64,000 nt of DNA from Candolleomyces eurysporus (Eukaryota; Basidiomycota; Agaricomycetes; Agaricales; Psathyrellaceae), in assembly GCA_027579435.1 (NCBI GenBank), contig JANBPK010000735.1, positions 1 to 64,000 of the forward strand, given 5' to 3'. The position numbers were made by a program, and so were the translations under genes. Of the stretch, positions 43,543-54,707 are shown in pieces. Every line of letters starts with the position of its first letter. Position 1 is the stretch's first letter. The notes under the pieces are model-generated. The model searched no databases. It was not told the origin of the DNA and saw nothing but the letters and a program-made list of their open reading frames with translations.

Positions 43543-46500
43543 CTACAGATGGAACGGAATTCCGTATACCACAGGAGCTGCGCCAGTCAAGTACTTCAAC
43601 TTGCAAACATCTCTTGAGCGAGCAACAGCAGCCAAGATCGACACCGACGTTGAACCTTTGTTGGCTGTAGAACGATTGACGAGGCTCCCGTTCAAACCAA
43701 TCTTGTCGAAAACCGACATTGAGAACTTGTCAATATCTCTATCCGTGACATCCCACAGGTTCGCAATCAGAGTTGGACTAAAAGCAATATAGAATAAGTC
43801 ATGAAGAAGCGACAGCAGAAGGAGGGAGACGTACCAGCCACCAAGCATGTAGTTATATGGCGTTCCTGTCCGATCGAAATCTCCCATATCCTTGAGGTTA
43901 CCAGAAGAACATCCCCAAAGCATAGTCGCAGCACAGGTTGGCAAGCCTTTGATACGGTTTGACCTTATGTACTGCTCCCCACCTCCATGCCCGAAATAAC
44001 TGAAAAAACAACATTCAGCGAAGTTGAAACAAAATGGAAAGAATCCAGCAACGCACACTACAAGGTCCCTCTCTTTCAAAGCTTGAGAGAACTGTTGCTC
44101 GGTAACCGGTTTACCAGCAACACCATCCCATCCTAATTTCCTCATGTCATCAACCCATCCCTGGAACCGACCCTCAGTTTTGGTCAAATCGCCGCTGGGG
44201 TTCAGGATGTAGTATCCATTACGCGGATTCACGATAGCCGTCCCATCCTCCTCCTTCCCCTTCCCCTTTCCTTCAAGCGAGAGTTGCTGTCGCTTGAGCG
44301 CAGCAAACGCAATCCGGTCGTGAAGGAAGTCGATACACGGAATCCTACTGACACTCCTCCCTCTTAGGATTGGCAGACTCTCCCAAGGCAGTCCCTGAAC
44401 ATTTTTGTTAAGCACGAGGAATACGTGTTCTTCATCCCCCGATTCGACAGGAGCAGAGCGGTGCCCAAGCCGCTGCCGCTTCTCTTTCTCTTTCTTCGCT
44501 TTCAACAGGCGGCCATTATGTTCCTCAAGGACGGTTCGCAAGTCCAGAACCGTCTGCATCGCGTCCACTTCGGCTGTGACGACGGGCACCCCGTGAAATT
44601 GGTACAGGTCGAGAATGAAGTAAAGCAGATCCTCCAGCTCTTCTTCGCGGCATTTGGGAGATAACGTCGAGAAACAGCGAAGCATGGCGTCGTCCAGGTA
44701 CACTTGACTCGGAGCTTGAGATTGCGATCCCGCTTTCTTATGCCCCCCTCGAGGCTTTGGTTTCTTGTCCTTGACTTGAAGACTCCGTTGGAACACCTTT
44801 TCGAAACCAGCTCGCAGCTCCTCCATTTGCTCGGAAGTCAGGTTCGAGCGCTGACCCAGGATCGTCTAGATAGAGAAAGCACATCAGATTCGGGAACTTT
44901 CTCCCTCTAGATGGATTAGCCGACCCACTTTGAAAGCACCGAGCCAACAGAACTCGATATTCTCCAATAACTCCTTCAGCCGCATATCCAAAGCGCTCCG
45001 CTGCTTCCACCAGTTCGACCTTGCCTCCTCATCGTCCTTGTTCACATGCACCGCCGCCTTGGTCCCTTCGTTGCTCAGCCGAATGATCTCAGTGAATTCA
45101 GCCACAGCGTCTTCAAAAGAGAGGTGTTCTTCTTCATCCCCAGTGCCATTGTCCCTCCGTCCTTTCAAGGGCACACAGAACAGCAACGGATTCCCAGCCG
45201 ACTCTCCGCACTCCTGGCAAGAGACTAACAGTGTCGACTTGTCTTCAGTCAGATGAACATGGATGATTGTCCAGTTCGATGGAAGGTTCTTGGTTCGAGG
45301 TGAACACAGAGACTCGGGGTCCAGAAGCTTTGTCTGATATCTGCTTTGCACTGACTTCCAGTATTCCTTGAGCGACCCCTCATTCTGATCCCCTCCGTCG
45401 ACATCCATGTCGTCTTCCGATGCACTGAGTAGCAAGCTGGGTCTCTTCGGAGCGCTTTTCGAGGGCTGAGGCTTGGGTATACCCTCCGAAGACATCAGCG
45501 GCCATTCAAAATCGTCAGCAGGGTGCAACGATGATAGCTTTTGCTGGATAGCGTCAAGCATCTCCCTTCGAAGGGTAGTCGCAGAAGAAGCATCTGGTAT
45601 ACGAATATTACAGCCCAATTCAATCGAAAGTAGACTCGACGTACCGAGAAGCGAAGACGCATAGACAGCGTTGTGATCCTCTAGGCGACCAAGCGACGTC
45701 TGGAATGCCTTCACGAGGGTGAGGGAGACAGCAGCATTTCGCAGTTGAAGAACATCTCCTGACTTCCCAGTGAGAGCGATGCTCTCTTGAAAGTATTTCT
45801 CAGCGGAATCTAGTGCGTTGAGAACGTCATTTATAGGAAGCATGCGCTGGATTGTGGTTTTGCTTGACATCCCCATGGGAATGGCAATTGCTATAGGTAC
45901 TAGATGAGCCAACACTCAGGTAGGAGCGATCGTGCAACGTACTGGACTCGGTCAAAGAGTTCAAGAACATGTCGCTCTGGAATCGCTGATGCACGTTGTA
46001 CAAAGTAAGATTTGCCATGAGGGAATTCCGCTCGACCTGAACATGTTTTGTTAACCACCGACTCAATCTAAATGAGCCGACTCTACCTTGACCCGGGCAG
46101 TGGGTGGAAGAGAACCCAATTTGCTAATTAACGCATCGAAGTCCTGGTCGCCACTTCCACGGAGCAGCCAAACTGTACCATAGTCAGCCACAATCCTTCG
46201 AAACAGATATCAAGTACGCACTGTATCGTGAAAGCACAGTAGCCAGCAATTCTGGTGCGATGATTTCTCCAGCCGCATCTTGAGGCTCCAGCGACCGTCT
46301 CATCCTGCAAAGAACATGTTCAGCCTTGATAGAACGTGAAACCGGGGAAGAACATCAAATGCACCCCAAGACGTGCCCGTCAAACCTCTGGAACTCCCCA
46401 TTCAGCTCGTGCAGAGTTTCTAGTGCTTTAATTGCAAGGTCTGTTGCAGCCTCGAGATCCTCAGCCCTCTCATTATACCTCGATAACAATCGCTGCAAAT

Positions 46501-48015
46501 CTACGTTGTCCAGAGCGGTCCATTCCCCCAACCTGTGGTCAATGGGCCGATGCTTTGCACGGCAGTTCTCCGAGCCATTTTGACCTGACGGCATTCTGCC
46601 AAGCGCTTTGGGTGTTTGTCTCTAAAGGCGATCAAGGATGGTGCACATGAGAACGACATACTAAATTGAGCTGCGGAGCTTAAAGCTCACCATCACTGCA
46701 AAAGCTTGGCGGCAAAGGCTCGGGGGTATAACAATGTACCCGAGTCAAAATGCCTCGGAACTTGGACGCAGNCCCCCTCCAACAGCGTCACAGCGTCCTC
46801 CAAATGGCCCAAACCAAGCTGAACCTCTACCATCCTAGTGAGAGCTCGATTCTCAATTATCGGTAGTTGCATTGATTCGCCGAGAGTCTGGACTTGTTTG
46901 AGGAAGTACTCTGCCTCTCTTGGCGACCCACGGGTTAAGTAGGTGTCTGCCAACGTGAAAAGAACGCCAATCAAACCCTCCACAAGCCGCCACTGCAATT
47001 CCGTGGAAGATCTGGATGGGGCTCGGATTTTAGCCTGAGGCTGTGGAGTAGCATCTGCAGGGGTAGCAGAGGAAGAAGCGTCTTCAGCGTTCGATGAGTC
47101 GAATGGATTCTGGTTTGAGGTATCTGGCGCAGCTTTCGAACTCAACCGAGAAAGCCGCGACATGGTATCAATGGGACGGGTCCATAGCCGGTGTGATTGG
47201 AGTAGAGAAGTGAGAGCTAATGTTCCGTCATCCTGTACGCGTTATATTAACAGACGAAACGGGGAGAGGAGCAATAAGTCTGACTTACTCGTCCAAGTTG
47301 GATCAGTGCGAAGACATGACACGCCATCGCGCTCAACTCGAGTCTTCGAGCTCGAGACTGGATCCTTTGGCTACTGCTCATGCCTTTATGTTCTGTCAAA
47401 ATCCGTTCAGAGTGCTCGTAAGCTTCGAAATATACTGCGGAGCTAGAGATACGCAGCATTAGTAACGTGGGTCGAAGAACAGGAACGACGCCTACCTCGT
47501 GGTTACATTGTTCACCAAGGCTAGGGTTTCTGCAAACCGTAGTAGGAAGAATGCTCCCACCTCAGGGGATGTTTCCATGTTTCGAACAATATCGAGCGCA
47601 GTGTTGAATACTGAGGCAGCCCGCTTCAGCTTTCCGAGTTTGGCATATTCATAGGCGAGTTCAAGGGACGAGCCAATGAATTCTAAGTATTGGGACTTAG
47701 TGTGAGTATTGAGTTGTGCCTATCAGAGCATACTTACCTTCGCTCGATGATCCCAGCTGTCTTTGGCATAATTTCCTGAGGTACGCCAACAGCTGTAACC
47801 GAGGCAGTACAAGTGACAGCAGTCCCAGGACTCTAGTTGTAAGCACTGGCAGCAAATTAATACATCGGCCGCAAGGTGAAAAATAGCCACATACTCAGAA
47901 GATCATGAAACTTGGCAAAATCATCGAAGGGTAAGGCCGAGGGCGATGTTTTCGAATCTATGAATGGCCTGGGGGGTGTCTTCACCGTGTTCGAAGTAAC
48001 AGCCTGCGATGTTGC
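43543..48015 (-). CDS. separase (ESP1 family), 5'-truncated
   Basis: Cysteine protease that cleaves cohesin at anaphase. Exons I can join in phase: 47895-48015 (5' edge open), 47738-47845, 47496-47682, 47289-47442, 46697-47232, 46386-46619, 46222-46304, 46087-46172, 45943-46036, 44929-45890, 44057-44865, 43835-43999, 43543-43777, about 1255 residues. The C-terminus has the catalytic histidine in YFGHGGGEQYI, formed across a splice, and the catalytic cysteine in MLWGCSSG; NLWDVTDRDID follows. The N-terminal part has TPR-like helices (SLELAYEYAKLGKLKRAASV). Coding sequence stops abruptly at the duplication edge near 48046, so the usual N-terminal several hundred residues and the start codon are missing. 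An N lies at about 46772. Confidence 0.85.
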
Positions 48016-48045
48016 GCCTGTTGCTAGTCAATGAGTAAAAACGTG

Positions 48046-48302
48046 AAGTCGCGCACATCGGCATAGTCTTCGTCTTCGTTCAGAGAGCTGCTGGCAAGGA
48101 GGAGAGCGAGGTCGTAGTTGTAAGATGCAAGCTCGGATACGTCATTGAAGCCTTTGCAATGCTTATTGAACTTCCTGAAGAGCTCGTCCCAAGAAAGCTG
48201 TTTGCCGCCGGGTTCTTTGGCAGGGAACTGGGCGAGCCACTGGCCAGCGGTGAGAGCAGAGCGGAGCTGAGACCAGTAGTGCTTTTCCTTGACACTCGGC
48301 AT
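48046..48302 (-). pseudogene. TTC7/Ypp1-like 5' fragment (duplicate)
   Basis: First about 86 codons of the TTC7 gene, copied from 30215-30472 with few changes (PSVKEKHYWSQLRSALTAGQ, then LAQFPAKEPGGKQLSWDEL). It ends at the duplication border and runs into an unrelated stop (VRDF then TFLLID). No donor site allows splicing into separase in frame. Confidence 0.85.
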
Positions 48303-48386
48303 AGACTCTGACAAGAGACGTGGAGCAGAGACGCGACAAATATATTTGGCTCCCATCATACCTGACCTTTCTCCGCTCGTCTCATC

Positions 48387-50373
48387 ATGTCCTCCGAACA
48401 GACCACCTCCTTTTCCTCCACCGGCGAGGATGTCATTGCTCGCACGATAGATATCGACCAGGTCCATGGTCGTGCAGGCGATCTTGAAGACTTTTACGAG
48501 ATCCAGAGGACCGCCGATGAAATCGTCGCGGGAGATTTCAAACGGGTGCGCAAATTTCAGTCTTTCTATTCAATCCTCAGCTCAAGTATTCCTTCAGATA
48601 GCCCTGCAGTTTCCAGATGAACTGCTCGGAGGCTCTGTGCCCGTATTTCGGTCGTTGAAAGCCCGTATTGGCTCTGGACGCGAGATCTACGTCCTGGCAG
48701 ATACATCTTATGGCAGGCACGCCAATCCTCTCGAAGGTGCCGCTTCGTTCTAATCAGTGTGCAGTTGTTGCGTCGATGAGGTTGCAGCCCAGCAGTCGAT
48801 GCTGACGCTGTTGTACACTACGGTTATGCCTGCCTGAGTCAGTATGTGTGCTGTTTCCATCCTCGTCTTTTTATCTCATTGTTCTTGCAGGACATCTCGT
48901 CTTCCTGTGATCTATGTCTTTGGGAAGAAACCTCTCGATCTTGACCATGCCCTGTCGAGCATTCTTGAGGTTGTATCAAATAACGACGAGGAACCGAGCA
49001 ACCCATCCGTCCTCCTCAAAAGCGATGTGATATATTCGCATTTGATGGGTGCGATACCTTCCTACTCATTGGAATTGTTAGATTACTGAGGTATCTGTAA
49101 GGTGACTTCTCGGCCAAGATTCAAGACGCCCTACGCCTTCGGAACGCCACCGTCACCTATTCCCCTCTCCCTCCCAAAACCCTTCCCGCAAAATCTGGAG
49201 ACCAACCGGATATCCATGACCAAGAAACTTACACCACGATACTCTATATTGGTGGAGAAACATTGGCGTTGACCAATCTGCTAATGACCAACGGTCAGTC
49301 TCAGGTATACCGTTTTCCAGTATCATTTCGAGACTATTTGTCTGACTGTAGTCTTCAGGTCATCAGCTACGACCCCCAAACAAGAACAGCGAAAGTGGAA
49401 TCTTCGCGTTCTAACAAAATGCTGATGCGGCGGTATGCCGTCGTTCAGAAAGCCAGGGACGCAGATGTGTTTGGTATCCTTGTGGGGACACTTGGAGTCG
49501 GTCAGTCTTCTTTCCTGTCCTCGTCGATTGCTATTCAGAAAATTGATACCTGGCTATGTCTAGCTTCGTACCTCCCTCTCATCAAGCACCTGAGGTCACT
49601 TTTGGCCCAGCACCACAAAAAATCGTACACGATCAGCGTCGGGAAACTCAACCCTGCCAAGTTGGCAAACTTTTTGGAGATTGAGTGTTATGTGCTGGTG
49701 GCGTGTCCGGAGAATAGCTTGATAGATGCAAAGGTACGTAGGGAACGGACTATCCCACCCCAAAGAAATGAAATCAATTCCTTGGTCTGACCTCTGTGAG
49801 TAGGAGTTTTATCAGCCTATCGTGACCCCGTTCGAATTGGAGATCGCGCTTGGTGCGGGAAGGAGCTGGACGGGGAAGTATGTTCTTGATTTTGGACAGA
49901 TTTTGAAAGAGAGTCAGGCCGGTACGTTTTCCTACCAAATTCATTTGATTGCATTTTCTGAATACGATATGAATTACAGTCAATGGCTCCGAGAAGGGCG
50001 CTGAAAAGAGTGATAACGAGGAGAAAGAAGACACTGACCAGCCAGTGTTCTCTCTAGTTACTGGGAAATACCGGCAAGCAAAAAGATATGGCACTGAAGA
50101 GAAGTCAAATGGCGTCGAGGTCGATAGCACTTCTTTGGTGGTTCGGAACCAGGAAGACGCAGTTTCGATTGCTTTGCCTAACAGTGCGGCAGGTAAGTTG
50201 GGGTTCTTCCCTTTCACGTATTTATCTTTGCTGATATGATATCGTGTAAAGCGCAATTCTTGCATCAAAGAACCTACCGGGGACTTGAGACGCGGCTGGG
50301 TGAAGATGAGCCTGGTGTACTGGAGCAGGGACGGAGCGGGATAGCGAGAGAGTACCAGACAGACGGTGTTTAA
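48387..50373 (+). CDS. DPH2: DPH2, diphthamide synthase subunit 2 (copy 2, one-base frameshift)
   Basis: Same ten-exon plan as copy 1, including the GC-donor intron after TSYG. Exon 5 reads correctly here: NGQSQ followed by VISYDPQTR. Exon 3 has lost one base near 48795: gcccagcagtcgatg where copy 1 has gcacagcacgtcgatg. After CCVDEVAA the frame goes to QQSMLTLL and then a stop. So this copy too cannot give the full protein as written, at a different place from copy 1. Other exons look intact through [11 protein letters not shown] and the TAA at 50371-50373. Confidence 0.8.
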
Positions 50374-51120
50374 TACTACGTTATTTGACTTGCCTTGCCT
50401 TCACCCTCCGGCTCCAGAGCCCAGGGAGAGCCTACCTACGTTGCGGTGGCCACTGGCTGTATCATTCGTGTCTGTTACCTTTAGGCCCGGTCAAGACGAA
50501 TGAATGTGAAAGTGGGTGATGGAGGCTTGACCAATATCTCGAGCTAATGTAGATGATGAGATAGGGCAGAGATTTGAAACAGAGGTCGAGAAAGGGGGCG
50601 GCTAGACTTAGTCGAGAGAAGGGCTTGTTCCTGGTGAGACCGGTGAGAGGATGCAAAGAACATGAAGACGAGGGACGGGGAGGACCGTGGTCAGGACCTT
50701 ACGAACGAAGGAAGGGTCAATGAAAGGGATTGACTTAAATTTCGGCTTACTTCGCACCTCCACCCGACTACTACCCGCTTGCGACCCATGCCCATTCGCG
50801 ATACAAACCGTGAAGGTGTCGATTCTACCGGTTGAAGAACGGTGCTTACTTAGGGTCCTCTTTCAGATTTACTGGACCTACAGGGACTATTTGTCAAACG
50901 GAAGACTTTCGTCACAAGTGCTCATACCTCTCCAGCTCACAACTATCTGCGGCCTCGCAAGGTGTGGCTGTGCAAACGCGGTCTTAATTGGTTGATGACG
51001 CGCCGCTCCTTTGTCTCCTCCATCATCTCAACGGGCCTATGTTAAAGTTTAAAGTGGCCATGGCTGGTTTTTCCTTCTGTAAATCAAATCTTCATTCTTC
51101 TCTATTTCTGTTCCTTCACA
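50374..51120. other. intergenic, duplicate of 32550-33304
   Basis: Same sequence as upstream of the type II right F-box gene with small deletions. No gene. Confidence 0.55.
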
Positions 51121-52609
51121 ATGTCCAGCCGCTACTCCAAGCCTCTGCCTCCCCTTCCTCTCCCTGAACTCCCGAGTGAGATATGGCTCAAGATTGCGGG
51201 AGAACTCACCCTGGAGGAAAAAAAGCATCTCTTCTGTTTGAACAGGACGTTATATGATCTGTACATGAACGAGAAGTATCGCGACCTTAGCTTGGTGTCT
51301 ACGGATGGCGTGGAGTTTGTGGAGGCCATGGAGACGTTGAAGTGAGTCCCCCGCTTCTACTGGTTCTCTGGTCTTCTCATTACGGATACTGATTTTCGTG
51401 CGGCAATTAATATTTATAGAGAGTCCGAAGTCGCCAAACGCGTTCGAGCGTTGACTTTCTGGCCTGAGTCCGTGCATGAGGCGATCTATTCAATTCAACC
51501 GGAGGGGGAAAGGGTTATTCGTGTTCCTGTGGACTCAGTATCAACTGTGGAACTCGATTCCCCCGTCCCTCCCGTAGACGCGCAACTAGGGCAATCTGGG
51601 AACCGTTTGGAGGGTCTGAAGCGGCTATTTTTGAAGAAACGGGTTCCTCTGAAGGACGTTCCTGCAGCCGGGCCACCTCCGGTCCAGTATAGATTTGTTG
51701 AGCTGCCTCCTCTCCCCCCTCATTATGAGAGATTTCGGACGCTCAAGAAGGTCCTTCTCACACTCAGCGGAGTGGAGAAGGTGTCTGTCAAGCACTATGC
51801 AAATTCGGGATGCCAAGATTATCGACAACAGAATCTACGACGTGATCTGGCGGTGATTATGCACGAGCACCTATGGCCGACCGTCAAGGATACTGTTCGA
51901 AAACTCTCGCTTGACGTTATGGTCCTTTGAATCCGAGATTGGGGACTCGGACGCGGACGAACAGCAGAAGAAGAGGGATGCTGTTACGAGCGACGTCGTG
52001 TCCTTCGTCCGAATACTTAATCGCGGATCCAATCAACTGCAATCAGTTTCTCTGCAAACGGGTTTCAGGGGCGTTTGGAACGCCGTTTACTCCCTATCCC
52101 TATCGAATTTACGGTCCCTGCAGTTGCGGCTGACAGAGGGGATGATGATGCGTGGACCTCGGGATTGTGGGATGGATCATTTCTTGGCGTCGAGTCCAGT
52201 TGGGATTCAGCATCTTTCTCTCATTGGTTCTGACTCGACCGACAACAACTTCCCTGCGGAACAAGGGGAAGAAGGGCTGTTCGATGACTCGGCATGGCAC
52301 TCTTCCACTGCTGACTTTCGGCCGTTCAAAGTTCTTACGAGTCTTGAAATCAGGCTACCTGATAGGGTTTCGCAATACGCGAGGATGTTGAAGTACCTGG
52401 CGCATTTAGCGCCGAACCTCGAGTCTTTAGCGGTGCAGGATGAGATTGGGAGTTGTGAAGAACTCAGAGTGATGTTGGAGTCATTTACGGGTACGGAGCA
52501 GAGGAAAGCGAAGTTGAGGGAGCTCCGGGTCAGGGTTAAGATTTTAACACCAGATGTACTCAAGTGCATCTTTTCGAGGTGTACTGGCCTTGGGATGTTG
52601 GGCATTGTC
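51121..52609 (+). pseudogene. F-box/leucine-rich protein type II, broken duplicate
   Basis: Exon 1 at 51121-51341 and exon 2 from 51420 copy the gene at 33305. Exon 2 has a 77-base deletion at about 51918 between two GTT triplets (34088-34164 of the source missing), which shifts the frame right after KLSLDV. The duplication ends before the last exon, so the conserved FAGIQR tail is absent. An extra 18 bases near 51491 (encoding an insert around QPEGER) are present only here; whether this is gain or loss cannot be told. Confidence 0.85.
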
Positions 52610-53006
52610 ACTACAGGCAAGGATTTATAAGGTCAGAGGCTGAATGGTCCCACAAATCAACACAAAAATTTTATAGACAGGACTGAGTTATTTTACTGAC
52701 AGAATCCTTGCCCATATTCAAAATTGTGCCCACAATTCAGTCTTGGAGGAAATGGTTTGAACATGTTTTGAATATTATCCCAGACTGAATCCCTTTTCTT
52801 GGCAGGGCATTGGGCAGTTCTGGAACAAATAGAGTCCCAAATTCAAAATAAGTCCANCCACATTTTTTCCAAGCACAAACGGTTTGAAATGTTTAAAATT
52901 TATACAGTCATTTAGCCTTCGACTATATCAAATATTTGATTCAAAATTTAGGAGACCATTTGTGGGAACAGTTGTTCCTTGACCAAATTCAGCCATACTT
53001 GTAGTG
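52610..53006. other. AT-rich, CpG-poor spacer
   Basis: No gene. Almost no CG dinucleotides, unlike everything to the left of 52609. One N near 52857. Confidence 0.6.
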
Positions 53007-53281
53007 AGGGTGACCAGCCCGATGATTTTCAAAAAAACCTGATGAAAACATGGTGAAAACACTGGGTTTTTTTATTGAATATTTTTGACTATAAACATGA
53101 TAAAGAAATGGTGAGACATATTTTGAAAATCTGATAGATTTAGCAGATCCACTAAAACACAAAGGAATTGCATTCCTTTGTGCTTTTACCATGTTTTTTG
53201 TGAAAACATGGTAAAAAAAAACCCAGTGATTTTATCATGTTTTTGCCATGTTTCCAGAGAAAACATAGTGCTTGTCACCCT
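53007..53281. mobile_element. foldback/MITE-like element, about 275 bp
   Basis: Terminal inverted repeats AGGGTGACCAGC at the left and GCTTGTCACCCT at the right (one mismatch). Inner parts also pair: cactgggttttttt against aaaaaaacccagtg, and a central hairpin CACAAAGGAA/TTCCTTTGTG around a five-base loop at about 53158-53182. No coding sequence. The termini resemble hAT-type CAGGGTGAC ends. No convincing target-site duplication was found. Confidence 0.65.
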
Positions 53282-53635
53282 GTGTAGGCGCCCAAAACAC
53301 CTGCTTGTCGACACCTGCAGGTCACTTTCGACTTGCACCTGCACGCTTGACATATCCCCCTTTGAGAATTAGAGGGAGCAACTTGACCTGTTTGGCCCTT
53401 AAAGCCCTATTTTCGGTTGCAAAATAATAGGCCTTCAGGGTTACACGTGACGTCCAAGTGCGGAGCCAAGGGTGCCTCAATGATACTGGGTGCATGGTCT
53501 AACATTTCTACAAGAAATACTGTAAAAATATGGAAGGAATATTTGGTATATTTTCATAATATTCTTCTGCACAATATCTTAGCAATGGGTGACTTTTCAT
53601 AAGAATAGAGCATTTTTTCACAATTTCGTATCATA

Positions 53636-53677
53636 TGTTGGAGGCTTTATGTTGGAGGCTTTATCTTGGAGGCTTTA
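53636..53677. repeat. 14-bp tandem repeat, three units
   Basis: Unit TGTTGGAGGCTTTA, twice perfect, then once as TCTTGGAGGCTTTA. Confidence 0.85.
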
Positions 53678-54275
53678 TAGGCAACCTGCTGGTAAGCCAT
53701 GTAGCGAATTCAAACATTTTGATGCCAACTGTCAAACAGACCCCTTGCATAAACTCTAATCTGAACAAGCCCCCCTCTCTCTGCCCAGATTTTCATAGAT
53801 GGAATAGGCCATGGATCACTCTTTTTCAGACAGAGTTCCTCCCACATCTGATACAAATGGGATTTTGATAAGATATGTGGCATCAAGGCTGCCTCTTGCA
53901 TCTCCCACCATCATCATCTTGCGGTCCACCTCTGCTTGCTTTTTCAGTGCGAGTTCTTGATTTCCAGAGCTCGAATTGAAGAAAATCATCAAGTGGTGGT
54001 CTGTGCACCAATGCTGACACACAGTGGAGACGAGCTGGAGATGGGCTGTAAAAGCTGAAGGATGGGTGATAGGTACCCTCAGTTTAACCTGTCCTGTCAT
54101 TTCAGCTCATTCAATTATTTTCAGCACTCAGTTCTTTACTTTCTATACACTCTGCCTATGTGTTACAGACTATGACTCGGACAATTGTGTACTAGTAAAG
54201 GCTATGTAATCCTTATAGTACCTGACTCATTTCTTTTTCTTTTTGATTCATTTTTGCTATTATTTGATGGACTTG

Positions 54276-54391
54276 GTGTTTCATAGTAGCTGTGCAATAT
54301 CATTGCACAGGTACTTAGTATATTTGACTCGGAATATGAACGGACTAGTGTTTCATAGTAGCTGCGCAATGATATCACACAGCTACTTAGT
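54276..54391. repeat. two tandem hairpin-forming repeats
   Basis: Two about 45-bp direct repeats, 71 bases apart, starting gtgtttcatagtagctg and ending acttagtat. The first folds as AGTAGCTGTGCAAT (54284-54297) against ATTGCACAGGTACT (54301-54314) with a three-base loop and one mismatch. The second keeps an eight-base AGTAGCTG/CAGCTACT stem. Confidence 0.7.
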
Positions 54392-54707
54392 ATTTATGAC
54401 TTGTATGGGCTGTATTACATAACTTATACTCAATGTACTGTAGTTCTTTAGCTTGTTCTCAAGAATCTACCCTTCAAGCCAAGTAACCCAGCTAGCTTAT
54501 GCTAGTATTAACCATTTGCAAACTCCCGACTCACCGACCACAACTATTAGCCATGCTCAAAGTTGAGCTAGAATTTTGCCAGCTTGGGTTCCAGCTCAGC
54601 TGACGCCAGCTCTGCTGCGTGGGAAACTCATGTAAGCATGGACATTCAGACTCCGCCACGGGTCCATTGCGGTGCGCTGATAGATAGATACAACAAATTG
54701 TTCTGTC

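Larger units (their letters stand above)
48046..52609. repeat. segmental duplication, copy 2
   Basis: Direct copy of 30215-34855, about 17.8 kb away. The left edge abuts separase just upstream of an exon; the right edge lies inside the F-box second exon and abuts CpG-poor transposon DNA. Visible differences: a 77-base deletion near 51918, an 18-base insertion near 51491, a loss of roughly 20 bases near 50888, and scattered substitutions. Confidence 0.9.
53282..54707. other. AT-rich spacer with small repeats
   Basis: No gene supported. Contains the 14-bp tandem repeat and the paired hairpins listed separately. Confidence 0.5.

Noticed and set aside
48015..48302. A TTC7-separase fusion protein
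   Set aside because: The TTC7 frame hits a stop at the junction, the separase frame has a TGA just before its first exon codons, and no donor with enough intron length lies between them.
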